A DNA stretch of 64,000 bases from Przewalskia tangutica (taxonomy: Eukaryota; Streptophyta; Magnoliopsida; Solanales; Solanaceae). The DNA lies in contig JAQGDG010000151.1 in the NCBI GenBank assembly GCA_029844215.1, positions 186,001 to 250,000 of the forward strand, given 5' to 3'. The position numbers and the translations under genes were made by a program. This document shows, piece by piece, positions 34,933-46,414 of the stretch (position 1 is the stretch's first letter; each line of letters opens with the position of its first letter). A model generated the notes under the pieces. It was not told where the DNA came from. It did no database searches and worked only from the letters and a program-made list of their open reading frames with translations.

Positions 34933-35461
34933 GCGTGAGTCCCTGACTTGACATGATTTATTTTATGTAGTAAACTGTAGTTTGGTTATCATATATGTCT
35001 CCGGTTTTATAGAGACTGTCATGATTTCATTTATAGTATTTTCAGTTTCACATACTTGGTACTGTTATCTTGACCTCCTTGGCCGCGTTCATGCCGCAGT
35101 AGAGGTACATCGGTTGTGGATCCTCGCCATAGGATCACAGTCAATGGTTTGGGAAGCTCCGTTTCTCGAGGCTTATCTTTGGTATAGTCCTGTCATTGTA
35201 AGTACTAGTACATTCGTGGTATGGCGGGCCCCGTCCGTCATAGTTATGGTTACACTCTTGAGGTCCGTAGTACCGTGGCGTGGTTGTAAAGGATGTAACT
35301 GTTCGGTTATATATATATGCAGAAAGGTGACCGTTTTGGTTAGCCTATTTTCTTATTGTATATCTTGTTTCATGTGTAAGTTTTATTTCCGCTGATTTTC
35401 TCTGATGTTGTATCACTAGGGTGCCCGGGGTAAGGCACGACCACGCCCGGTCGTCGTGACA
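34933..35461 (+). repeat. LTR A'-type 3' fragment
   Basis: Last 529 bp of an LTR of the same kind as LTR A (compare 18078-18622), ending CGTCGTGACA before a PBS. It is the downstream half of an LTR whose upstream half is not contiguous. Confidence 0.75.
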
Positions 35462-35465
35462 AAAG

Positions 35466-35476
35466 TGGTATCGAGC
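35466..35476 (+). other. PBS of unit A' (eroded)
   Basis: TGGTATCGAGC, four bases after the LTR end; same deviation as in unit A. Confidence 0.75.
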
Positions 35477-35665
35477 GATTAATCCTCGGAAAGTGGTCTA
35501 CGCAGTGTCTAGTAGAGTCTTGATTATCGGTGTGTTGTGCACCACATCTATAATCAGGAGGCTACAGGATATTTAGGATTGGTTTCCATTCTTCTCACTC
35601 TGAGATCGTGCCTTAGAGCTGTGTTATAAGTTGGACTCCCTCTGGTGTATTCATATGTACCAGTT

Positions 35666-36240
35666 ATGCCTCCGCGCAAGGCAACCAGGGCCCAGATGGG
35701 CAAGGCAGCAGAGGGAGCTACGAGTTGAACACAGAGGGTTACGAGGGCACAAGCCTGGTCATTACCTGAGATAGTACTTCAGACGACGAGTTTTATGACG
35801 CCGCTAGCCCCAGCAGAGTTAGAGCGGCAGCAGTTTCTACGGAGGCCACGATACCTGAGCCTCCAGTTCCACGACCAGGAACCGAGGATATGAGTTCAAG
35901 AGATGGCCCAGTTACTAGCTAGGGTCGTGGCAAGATATGAGGACGGACGGGAGCCGGTGGTTCCGGCAGTACCAGTGATTCACCCTAGATCCAATAGTCT
36001 GAGACTTCGGGATTTCTTGAGTTGCAGTTCGCCAGAGTTCTATGGATAGAGAGCTGAGGATGATCCTCAGGGTGTCGTGCTAGTCTGGGAGATTGTTATG
36101 CTTACGGCCAGCAGGGCCATTTGGTGAGAGTTTGTCCGACCAGAGGTAGCACGGATGTTGAGACTCAGCCTTCGGGATCGGTGGCTGGTTCATCACCTTA
36201 TATAGCTAGACGCCCTGCAGGGCAGGATTATGATTAGAGC
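35666..36240 (+). pseudogene. gag: gag A', internally deleted duplicate of gag A
   Basis: Near-identical to gag A: MPPRKATRAQMGKAAEGATS, TGA at codon 21 (35726-35728), the same loss of the capsid core, and a knuckle reading CYAYGQQGHLVRVC (about 36094-36135) with Tyr (TAC, 36103-36105) for the second Cys. It reads more cleanly than gag A in the tail (ETQPSGSVAGSSPYIARRPA). The shared lesions show that units A and A' come from one already dead progenitor by duplication, not by two separate transpositions of an active element, unless particles were supplied in trans. Confidence 0.82.
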
Positions 36241-37199
36241 GACAAAGGGAAAGTAAGGCAGTAGTTACAGAGATACCTTTAGCCCTTAAGAGACTTGGTT
36301 ATGTTGTGATGGTGGATACGTGTGGAGTACTATACGGATAGCATTGTGTTAAGTGTGATTTAGAAAACATGGGTGGTTGAAAAGGTAAGTATGGGGACAT
36401 GGAAGGTGTGAACCTTAGAATATTATACGTGGAGACCTTAGATGCGAGGCCGTCTTGAGTAAAAGATTTTGTTTACGATTGACCTTTGTCGGAGTGCGTA
36501 TTATACGTGGGGTATAATTGTGTGATAAGTCCCTGAGTGGTGTGAATTATAAGAGGGTAGTTGAGCTAAGAAGACCACTAGGTTTTCGTGACTTGATAGA
36601 TAAGATTGTTCCGGATCGGGGAACAAGAGTTTGGCGCGATAGCGGGACGGGTTGAGGCCAGATCGCGGGTCAACCCGCAGCCCGGAATGAGGTGGGGTCA
36701 GTTTGAGGTGGTCCCGCCAGGTGTAGGGTCACGAGGGTGCTAGGCCCAGGTTTAGGTAACCATCGGACGAGTTCGCGGATGTGTTCGACTAGAATCGTAT
36801 CGTGAAGGCCGGGAATGGCCTTGAAAGAATTTGAGGCTAGTAAGATGACCAGGTTTGAAGGTAGTGACTCCAAAGTTTTGGAAACTTAAGCGATGACTGA
36901 AGTGTGGTACGTGTAGTAGAAAGAGTTCAGGTGTACGAGAAGGGTACGACGAGTAAGAAAAGGAAGCGAACATGAGTTAAGAGCTGGAAGTGATCATTTT
37001 TTGTGAAGTGAAGGTGCGAAGAGAGTATCCTTTGGACCAGAAGTGAGAGTTAGTGTTGTTTTACATCTTAGAGGTGATTCCTCGTTGGCTTGGATTTGAG
37101 TTTTGCGCGTATGTTATACTATGGCCATTGATGGCATGATTGGTTTCGTGAGTATAGTAGTGAAGACTATACCGGCGCACGTATGTTTAGAGACTTAGA
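36241..37199 (+). other. unit A' non-coding interior
   Basis: Near-identical to 19371-20337; no coding domain. Confidence 0.7.
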
Positions 37200-37237
37200 A
37201 GGAACATTCGGGACGAATGTTTCTAAGGGGGGAAGAA
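37200..37237 (+). other. hairpin and polypurine tract, unit A'
   Basis: GGAACATTCG, GGA, CGAATGTTTC, then AAGGGGGGAAGAA before LTR E. Confidence 0.9.
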
Positions 37238-37741
37238 TGTTATACCCCGTAGTTCCAGGGTATGTATGTGAGGACGTACGTACGAGAATACGACAGTAAT
37301 ATTGGAAAGAAAGAAAGATGTGATTTTTCGACGGAAAAGTTTCCGGGTTTTGTGAAGGAAAAAGGTTCGTTGATGGGAATTGGATTCCCAGATTTGGTAT
37401 TTGGACTTCTTGGATTATATTAGAATTATGAGATTTTATTTTCGGAAATGGTCACGTGGGACCCACGGGAGAAATTTACGGTTTTGTGGGGCCCACTTTG
37501 TTTTTGAGATTTTCGGTATTTTGGATATTTTCGGAAGACGAAATATTTTGGACGAGTAGGGGGGCGACACGTGTCACCCCCATGTGGCACCTTGGCCGAA
37601 TTGGAGGGACAAGTGGCGAGCCACTTGTCCCTTGGCCGAAATGGCCATCACACTTGGCTTCCATTTTCGTTGTCCATGTGGTGTGGTGGGACCCACACAC
37701 ACATGGCCCAATCTTGACCACACACTTGCATTGATTATGAC
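37238..37741 (+). repeat. LTR E, first part
   Basis: Same start as LTR B (TGTTATACCCCGTAGTTCCA). Contains GCGACACGTGTCACCC at 37564-37579 but is cut by E4 before its TATA box. Confidence 0.85.
37737..37741. repeat. target-site duplication ATGAC, left copy
   Basis: Directly left of E4; repeated at 50903-50907. Confidence 0.92.
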
Positions 37742-37969
37742 TGTTATACCCCATATTTCCAGAGTATGTACGTGAGGGCATACGTACAAAAGTTTGAGCC
37801 TTAAGTTAGGCAAGGGACAAAAATTTTGTGCACAACTACCGAAAGGAATTGTTTTTCGACGAAACGTTTTCTGAACTTTGCAAAGGGAAAATTACGGTTG
37901 CGACATTAATAATTTTTGCGGATTTTTCCGAGAGATGAAATATTTTGGACCAACGAGAGGGCGACACTT

Positions 37970-38158
37970 GTCACCCTCTAGTGGGCGGTCAAGTGGCCGA
38001 TGGTGTGCACGTTTTTGTGCCATGTTTTATGGACTAAACCATGGGTCAATGTTTGGAGTGAATTGAGAAGTAGATGGCTAGGGGGCACTTGGGCAAATCC
38101 TCACCCTCCACTTTCCCACCACTTGTCTTGATCTTGGCCATTGATTTCCCTATAAATA
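37970..38158 (+). promoter_or_regulatory. E4 5' LTR promoter region
   Basis: Palindrome-like GCGACACTTGTCACC (37970-37985), TATAAATA (38151-38158), then C-runs of up to 12 and a CTCTCGTCC pyrimidine leader. Confidence 0.6.
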
Positions 38159-40059
38159 CCCCCCCTTTGTTGAAGACTTTCTTCATCCCTCAAACACTTT
38201 CTAAGTCTTGAAAATCCTCCCCCCCCCCCCTCTTAGTAGAAGCTCTCGTCCAAAGAGCAAACCCCTCCCCCTTTGAAAGGCCCTTGGCCGAAAGTATCCC
38301 CCCCCCTCTCTTGAGTTGTTCTCGTGAAATACCCCCCCCCCCTTGGTAGAAAAATATTCTCCAAGTATTGTTACTATTCCAAAATACCTTAGCCTTATAC
38401 CTTGTAGTATTCCAAAGTCACCTCTATACGTTGAGCCCGGAAATACTACCTTATGTCCTTTTAGTCTCAAAACGAAACCCTAAGGAAAATCTTCACAGTT
38501 GGTTGAAGTATTAAGAAGAAGTTGCGTAGAACTTCTAAGGGTTGTTTGGAGCGGGTTGGAGCGCTCAGAGTAGGAGCTAAACGTTGCTCAGGATCGACAT
38601 TTAAACTTTGATAATTTTGGGATTATCGAGGTAAATACTCTTGTCCTTATTTTGTAATTGGAAATTACATCGTAGTAGTATAGAAATGAATATAAGACTC
38701 ATGAAGGATATTACGTAAGAGAATTGAATATAAGACTCTTAGAAGGATATTACAGAAAAGAATTGAACTGAAATCACATCAGAAGAATATTAAAGAAGAA
38801 GATTAAACTGTACTTACATAGGACTGTATTTACAGTAGACTTGTGTAGCTTAACGGGTAGGGAAGTGCTGCCCAATTTTCCGTAGAATAGAGAACCCTCT
38901 GCTTAGAATATTCTACAGAGTAGTCTAGACGTTGATAGACGTATATGCCTTTATAGGTTGAAAGTTCTGCGAGTAGCATGTTATACTTGAAAGGTGGACA
39001 AGGCTAGCCGGGTTAGCGGTGGAGCATTTTGCTATTAGTCGATAATCGTCGCGAGGTATGTGATTCTTCCTATCCTCTTGAGCATGATATTTTAAAAGAA
39101 TATATATATAGTACGGTAGACGTACGTGTGTTAACTGAACGTGGTTTTACTCCGATGTCTTTTGACTTGAGTTTTAAATAATAAGAATCTTGAAGTATTT
39201 CAAAAGAATTAAGAATCGTTTTTGAAAGAAGAGTAATACTTGGTTTAAAAGCTTAAGGAGTTATACTAGCTTTATGGGAAGTTAGGTATAACGACTTAAG
39301 AAAGATAAAAGGAACGGTTTACTTAATTATTTATGAACGCCTTGTATTGATTTCGGAAATGAGAATAAGTATCGAACAAACCACAGCAGCGCTAATAAAG
39401 GGAAATGTATTGACTAATGAGTATTATTAAAACCAGTAGAAACCTCCATCTGCATAGAAGCTAAGATGAGACAAAATGATATTACATTTCCTAGATCATG
39501 GCTGCTTTAATAAGATGGTTGTAAACAAGAACAACCTACTCACACATAAGGCATATGTTTCTCAAATTGTTTTAAAGGAGAATTATATTATTAAGTGATT
39601 AAAACTATGAACTACGAAACCTTTCGAAAATGAGAAACTTGAGCATTTGAAATTAGGCAAACTTGAACGTTTGGAAAATAATGTTGATTACTTGATTTTA
39701 CAAAGGGAAGTGTTTTGGTTTACTTAAAAAGATAGTCACTCTATGTTTTATACTACGGGTATTGTGTGACTTTTGTGAAAGAAACGGATCTTTTAAAAAG
39801 TTAATGTATGAAGTACTTTGGGGATAAAAACCTAAACTTGTTAACATAAAGTAGAAAGTACCTTGTGTGAATAACTTGATTGTGTTGGTTTGTGATAGCC
39901 TTGTAATACTTTCTTGTTGATTTGATAAGTAAACATGTTAGGATGCTACGTGTGTTAGTGTCTTGTGATGTTTGTGTAATAGGTTATTCTTATTGTGCTT
40001 ATGTTGTTTAACGATAAGCCGTTGTGCTAGTGTTATATCACTCACCTCTTGACATGATA

Positions 40060-40400
40060 CCGGGGGTTAAGCTGCCCTCCGATGCGGGGTATACCTCAGG
40101 CAGTCTGTGTGACTATGATTCGAGATACCTCATGCGAGTCCAGGTGGCCTATGCGGAGCTACGAGTTCCGTGTTAGTGTGCGGCCTTTGTGGTCATGCGG
40201 TCTATGTGGCCATGCGGATCGCGAGTCGGGGCGATGCCGGGAGTAGCTACCCTCGATGCGGGAATACCTCACGCGGCCTATGTGTGGCCTATGCGGAGTC
40301 GCGGAAGTTCCAGGACTAGATGCGCGCATTTGATCTCGCGGCGAGTGGCGGCTTCGATCATGTGGCGGTTCAGACGCACCTCGTGATACGATTTATGACC
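40060..40400 (+). repeat. TATGCGG-type tandem repeat in E4 5' LTR
   Basis: Irregular repeats of CCTATGCGGAG, TCATGCGGTCTATGTGGCC and AATACCTCACGCGG. Matches the repeat family in E1. Confidence 0.7.
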
Positions 40401-41165
40401 TTGTTGGTACCGCTGGTGTTAGTAGTTGGCTATGCCTTCGCATTACCCCGCACGGTTTTATTATGACACAGTGGGACACGGTGTTCATGTGTATTCCTTG
40501 GTGCTTTTATATCATAGATCGCGGTGAGGAAGGTATTCCACGGGCATGATTGATGTTGTGGGCGTGAGACCCATAGTTATATTTGAGTGATGACTTTGAG
40601 GCGAGTCCACGACTTGACATGACCGCTTATTTATCAGGAATCGTAGTTTGGTTATCATATATGTCTCCTGCTTTATATAGACTACTATGGTTTCATTTAC
40701 AGTATTTTCAGTTTCACATACTTGGTACCTGTTGTACTGACCTCCTTCGGGGGGCTGCGTTCATGCCGCAGGTAGAGGTACACCAGTGTTGATCCTCGCT
40801 CATAGGGTCACAGTTCAGCGTTTGGGAAGCTTCGTTTCTCCGGAGGCTTATCTTGGGTATAGTCCCCTGTCGTTGTAGGTACTTACATTCAGGGGTATGG
40901 CGGGGCCCTGTCCCGCCATTGTTGTTATATCTTTCTTAGAGGTCTGTAGTACTGTTGTGGGCAGAGTTGTAAAAAGGATGTAACTGTTCGTGTTCAGGTT
41001 TTTATATATATTTATGCCGAAAGGCAACTTTTCCTCAGATAAACTGTGTCTCGTTTACATTGTTTCTTGTTGTGTTTTATTTTCCGCTGATTACTCTGAT
41101 GTATGTCTACTTGGGTGCCCGGGTAAGGCACCAGTCACGGGCCCGGGTTCGGGTCGTGACAAAAG

Positions 41166-41177
41166 TGGTATCAGAGC
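41166..41177 (+). other. PBS of E4 (intact)
   Basis: TGGTATCAGAGC, four bases after the LTR; complementary to the plant initiator tRNA-Met end. Confidence 0.92.
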
Positions 41178-42169
41178 AGTTAATCCTCGGAAAGTGTCTA
41201 CAGACCGTATCTAGTAGAGTCTTGATTATCGGTGTGTTGTGCACCACACCAATAACCAGGAGGCTATAGGATATTTAGGATTGGTTTCCATTCTTCTCAC
41301 TCTGAGATCGTGCCTTAGAGCTGTGTTATAAGTTGGACCCCTCTAACGTATTTCTTTCCCGTACCGTTATGCCTCCGTGTAAGGCAACCCGCCTAGAAGG
41401 GCAAGGCGATCGAGGAGGGCGAGTAGAGCACGTAGGTTACGAGGCACAGGCCCAACCATCACCCGAGGTGGTGCTTCATTCGGGAGTTCGCTATGTCACG
41501 GTGTCACGACCAACCCAAGCCCGTGGATCGTGTCTTATCCCGCACCCTAGTGATACAACATCGAGAAAACCAATGGAATTAAAAACTTAAACATACAATT
41601 AGATATGGATCAAGATAAAGAAAATAGGCCAACCAAAGCGGTTGTCTTTCAAAGATATATATATATATCGACCTTTGAGCGAGCATAATCCTTACAACCC
41701 TGCCCACAACAAAGCATGCACTTAAGATTTTTACAACAACTATGACGGACAGGGCCCCGCCATACCCTGAATGTACAAGAACCTATGGACTGTGGTAACA
41801 TACCAAAAGATAAGCCTCCAAGGAACAGAGCTTCAATCTGTGAAATGTGATCCTATAAGCGGGGATCGACAGCCGATGTACCTCTACCTGCGGCATGAAC
41901 GCAGCCCCCCGAAGGAGGTCAGTACAACAGGTACCAAGTATGTGAAACTGAAAATACTGAAAATGAAATCATAATAGTCTATATAAAGAAGGAGACATGT
42001 ATGATAACCAAACTACAGTACACAACATATAAACAGTCATATCAAGTCAGGGACTCACGCCCTCCAAATCATCACTCGTGCCCATGGAATTCCTTCCTCA
42101 CTGCCGGCAGTCTATGATATAACAACACCAAGGAGTATACATGAACACCAGGTCCCACCTGTGTCATAA

Positions 42170-42600
42170 AAACCGTACGGGGCAAGTATAACTACCAGAT
42201 CCGACCGTACCAATAATACTGTACAACCATATCATGAAGCTGACACGTGGCAAGTGCAATAGCCTCCACCAGCTCCTCCCTGCGCCACGTAGCTGACGGG
42301 GGCAAGTAAATCGGCTACGCACCAGATCACAACCGTAAGTCACGAAGCTCCATCCAAACACTGACTCGCGAAGCTGACACGTGGCAAGTGCACTAGCCTC
42401 CACCAGCTCCTCCCTGCGCCACGTAGCTGACGGGGGCAAGTGAATCGGCTAAGCACCAGATCACAACCGTAAGTCACGATACTTCGCCGCGAAGCTGACA
42501 CGTGGCAAGTGCGATAACCTATACCAGATCCACCTGCGTCACGTAGCTGACGGGGGCAAGTAAACAGGCTATGCACTCGATCACAACCGTAAGTCACGAT
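42170..42600 (-). repeat. about 115-125 bp tandem repeat in the solo LTR
   Basis: Three to four units share AAGCTGACACGTGGCAAGTG, then CACGTAGCTGACGGGGGCAA and GATCACAACCGTAAGTCACG. A flanking relic of the CATGTCTACACCGATGATGG unit sits at 42620-42670. This unit is not seen in any other LTR of the window. Confidence 0.88.
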
Positions 42601-43614
42601 ACTTCGCCATAAATAACCATAATGGTCACATGTCCACAGAATCCATCATCGGTGTAGACATGCCCATGTAACAATGATAATGGAAGCATACCCGTGGAAT
42701 CTTCCGTCACTGCCGGTACGTCCAAGTAAGTTCTCAACAAGTCAACCGGCCCTCCATCGAGAGACGCGGTAGTATAGAAACACAATTTTTGCACAACAAA
42801 GGCTATCACAACAAGCATAGGCAAGTTACACAACAACAAGCATAGGCAAGTTATACACAACTCAAGGTACTTTCATTTTATGTCAAAGTCCGGGTTTTAA
42901 CCCTAAAGTACTACGTACGTTAAATTCCTTTTTAAAGATCCATTTCTTTTACAATGGTCACCCGATACCCGTAGTATAAAAATAGAGTGACTAACATTGT
43001 TAAGTAAACCAAAACACTTCCCTTTGTAAAATCAAGTAACAACATTATTTTCCAAACGTTCAAGTTTGCCTAATTTCAAATGCTCAAGTTTCTCATTTTC
43101 GAAAGGTTTCGTAGTTCATAGTTTTAATCCTTTAAAACAATTTGAGAAACATATGCCTTATGTGTGAGTAGGTTATTCTTTGTTCATAACAATCTTATTA
43201 AAGCAGCCATGATCTAGGAAATGTAATATCATTTTGTCTCATCTTAGCTTCTATGCAGATGGAGGTTTCTACTGGTTTTAATAACACTTTATTAGTCAAT
43301 ACATTTCCCTTTATTAGCGCTGCTGTGGTTTGTTCGATACTTATTCTGATTTCCGAAATCAGTAAAACATTATTCCTTTTAACAACCAAGTACTCATTAC
43401 TCACGAATGAGGTTTCACACAAACATTCATATTAATTCATTTAAGTCAAGCCTCTTATCTTTTAAGATCAAGTCTCTTAACTTCTAAAATTAATAAACCA
43501 TTCTTTTTATCTCTCTTAAGTCGTTATACCTAACTTCCCATAAAGCTAGTATAACTCTTAAGCTTTTAAAACCAAGCATTATTCTTCTTTCAACAAGGTT
43601 TCTTAATTCTTTTG

Positions 43615-43830
43615 AAATACTTCAAGATTCTTATTATTCAGGCTTAAGTCAAAAGACATTGCCGTAAAACTATATTCAGTTAACACACGTACGTCTACCG
43701 TACTATATATATATTCTTGTAAAATACTTCCAGATTCTTATTATTCAGGCTTAAGTCAAAAGACATTGCCACACGTACGTCTACCGTACTATATATATTC
43801 CTTTAAAATATCATGCTCAAGAGTATAGGA
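43615..43830 (-). repeat. 107-bp tandem duplication in the solo LTR
   Basis: AAATACTTC.AGATTCTTATT with the following GGCTTAAGTCAAAAGACATT and ACACGTACGTCTACCGTACT occur twice, starting near 43615 and 43722. Confidence 0.85.
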
Positions 43831-44632
43831 AAAATCACATACCTCACGACGATTATCGACTATTAGCAAAACGCTCCACGGCTATAATCCGGCTAGCCTT
43901 GTCCACCTTCCAAGTAGTACATGCTACTTGCAGAACATTCAATCAATAAAGATTATAAGTCTACTGTAAATACAGTCCTATGTAAGTAGAGTTTAAACTT
44001 CTACTTTAATACACTTCTGATGTGATTTCAGTTCAAGTCTTTTCTGTAATATTCTTCTATTACAGTTCAATTCCCTTCTATGAATCTTATATTCATTTCT
44101 ATACAACTACAGTATGTAATTTCCAATTACAATAGAAGGATAAGATTATTTACCTCGGTAAGCCCAAAATTATCCAAGTTTAATGTCGATCCTGAGCAAC
44201 GTTTAGCTCCTACTCCGGGTGCTCCAAACAACCCTTAGAAGTTCTACGAAACCTCTTCCTAATACTTCAACCAACTGTGAAGATTTCCTTAGGGTTTCGT
44301 TTGGTGGCCAAAGGAAGTATAATAGTATTTTCGGGCTCTACGTATAGAGGTAACTTTGGAAAATACTACAAGGTATTTGGGCTAAAGTATTTGGGTAAAG
44401 TAACAATACTTGGAGAGTATTTCTCTACCAAGGGGGGGTAGTATTTCGACTAGCACAACTAGGAGAGGGGGTAGGCTCCTAGAACCACTAGGCAAGGGGG
44501 TACTCTGCAAGGGCCTCACCAAGGGCGAGAGGGTGTGGCGGACGAAACCTCAAGAGGGAGGGAGTATTTTTAGACTTGGAATTTGCTCAAGTGTGGATGA
44601 AATAACTCATCAACTAAGGGGGTATTTATAGG

Positions 44633-44821
44633 CCAACCAATGGCCAAGATCAAGCCAAGTGGTAGGCAAGTGTAAGGTCAAGATTAAGCCATGTGTTGTG
44701 TGGGTCCCACTTGGTCATCAACTACACAAAATATGTCACAAATATCCTACCTAACCTTGACCAAAGAAAAGGCCAAGAAAAACGCCCCAATATTTTCGTC
44801 CACTGGGTGACAAGTGTCACC
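44633..44821 (-). promoter_or_regulatory. solo LTR promoter region
   Basis: TATA complement TATTTATA (44633-44640) and palindrome-like GGTGACAAGTGTCACC (44806-44821). Confidence 0.55.
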
Positions 44822-45880
44822 TCCCGTTGGTCCAAAACTTTTCATCTCTCGGAAAAATCCGCAAAAATTATAAATGACATAGCGGAATTTTCCTTCGCAA
44901 GTTTAGAAAACGTTTCGTCGAAAGCGATTCTTTCGCTAGTCGTGCACAAATTTCGCCACGTTGCCTACTTAATGCTTAAACTTGTCTACGTACGTCCTCA
45001 CTTACATACTCTGGAAATACGGGGTATAACAACCAGTGAGTTTAGCCAGTGCGGCGATTCCTCTGCGCCATGATATTTGGACCTTCGCCACGACCCGAGC
45101 GTAGTATGGATCAAAGAGGCGACCACATTAGCTATGGATTTAGCAACGAAAGTATATTATGTGCCGAATTATCACGGGTCTTGATGAGTATCTAAGAGAG
45201 GTTGTGCAAGAGTAGCTCTTGATCGAGCTTGAGCATGGCTGCGTCTGAGCTTATCTGCGGTAGAAAGCGTGAGGATCGGCGGGATAACGAGATCAACGAA
45301 GAGAGGCGAGCAATGAGGTCCTTTGGTAACTTTCGGCGGACCTTCTCGCCAGCGGTTATGCGCCTCGCCCGATGCAGTGGTCCTCCACGGGGTTGAGGCG
45401 TTCGAGTATGCGAGGAGTTGGTCGAATCTCGAGTGCTGGTTCCACGAATACACGTAGGTTCCGGCCCGGTAGGATTGATTTCCCTCATTATTCACGGTGT
45501 AGCGGCGTCACCGGGAATGTCGTCTTGTTGTTGGTTCTTGTTTTACTGCGGCCGGCCGTGTATGTCGAAAGGTGTCCTAGTAGGAGAGATGCAAGTAGGA
45601 GGACTCGGCCTACGAAACGATTCTGGTCGATGGTTCGGAGAGGAAAGGGTGTTAGCGAGGAGGCCACCACGCCTCGGTGTGGCGTTGTGGTAAGTGTCAT
45701 TGTGGGAGTGTCGTACTTCTTGACGGCTTGTTTTGCTTGCGGCCAGCGAGGCCATTTGCGAGAAATTGTCCAGGCCAGGTGGCGAAAATAGAGACTCGGC
45801 CGGGATCGTGGCTAGTTCATCACCTTTTCTAGCTATGCGCCCAGCAGGGCAGGATTGATTGGGACGGCAGAGGGTAGTGA

Positions 45881-46414
45881 AGCAATAGATACAGGTATAT
45901 CCTTAACCCTCTAGAGATTTGTATGTGTAATAAGATGAGTATATCTTAAGTGTTATGTTCAGATAGCATTGTGTTAAATTGTGATTAGAAATTATGGTTA
46001 GTTAAAAGGGTAAGGTTTGGGGATAAGGGAAGGTGTGAACCTTAGAATGTTATACGTAGAGACCTTAGAGGCGAGACCATCTTGGGTAAAAGATTATTTT
46101 TATGTTTGACCCTTATCGGAGTGCATAGTATACGTAAGATATGTTGTGTGATAAGTCCCTGAGTGGTATGATATGAAAGAGGGTAGTTGAGCTAAGAAGA
46201 CCACTAGGTTTTCATGACTCGATGGTGAGATTGTTCCGGATCGGGGAACAAGAGTTTGCGTGATAGCGGGTCGGGTTGAGGATCGATCGCGGGTCAACCC
46301 GCGGCTTGTAATGTGGTGGGGTCAATTCGAGGTGGTCCCGCTAGGTGGTGGGGTCACGAGGGTGTTAGGCCCAAGTTTTGTTAACCATCGTACGAGTTCG
46401 TGAATGCGTTCGAC
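45881..46414 (+). other. E4 non-coding stretch after gag
   Basis: Homologous to the post-gag non-coding stretch of the gag-only units (GTATATCCTTAACCCTCTAG, later GGGTCAACCCGCGG near 46291). No coding domain. Confidence 0.65.

Larger units (their letters stand above)
37742..41161 (+). repeat. E4 5' LTR
   Basis: TGTTATACCCCATATTTCCA to GGGTCGTGACA. The 3' end (40600-41161) is cleanly readable. Confidence 0.92.
41502..45031 (-). mobile_element. solo LTR inserted in E4 gag
   Basis: Runs TGTCACGACC to GGTATAACA on the + strand, 3530 bp, with no PBS, gag or PPT attached: one LTR left after LTR-LTR recombination. Flanks are CACGG (41497-41501) and ACCAG (45032-45036), which would agree as a duplication only if a CCAG motif is misread on the left. 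It is one of the cleanest LTR copies here. Confidence 0.85.
41369..45880 (+). pseudogene. gag: E4 gag, split by a solo LTR
   Basis: The first exon-like piece is 41369-41501 (MPPCKATRLEGQGDRG), interrupted by the minus-strand solo LTR 41502-45031; gag resumes at 45032. The second piece holds a capsid remnant, an Arg-rich segment near 45265-45320, and a zinc knuckle reading CFACGQRGHLRE near 45729-45765, followed by a tail with SSPFLAMRPAGQ-like sequence near 45815-45850. The region from DFLS to the Arg-rich linker is shorter than in gag C, so part of the capsid core also seems deleted. Identity is firm from position and termini; exact limits are not. Confidence 0.75.

Noticed and set aside
42164..42860. 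Cys-rich minus-strand frames (repeats of FTCPRQLRGAGRSWW)
   Set aside because: Translation of the 115-bp tandem repeat in the solo LTR; not supported as a protein.
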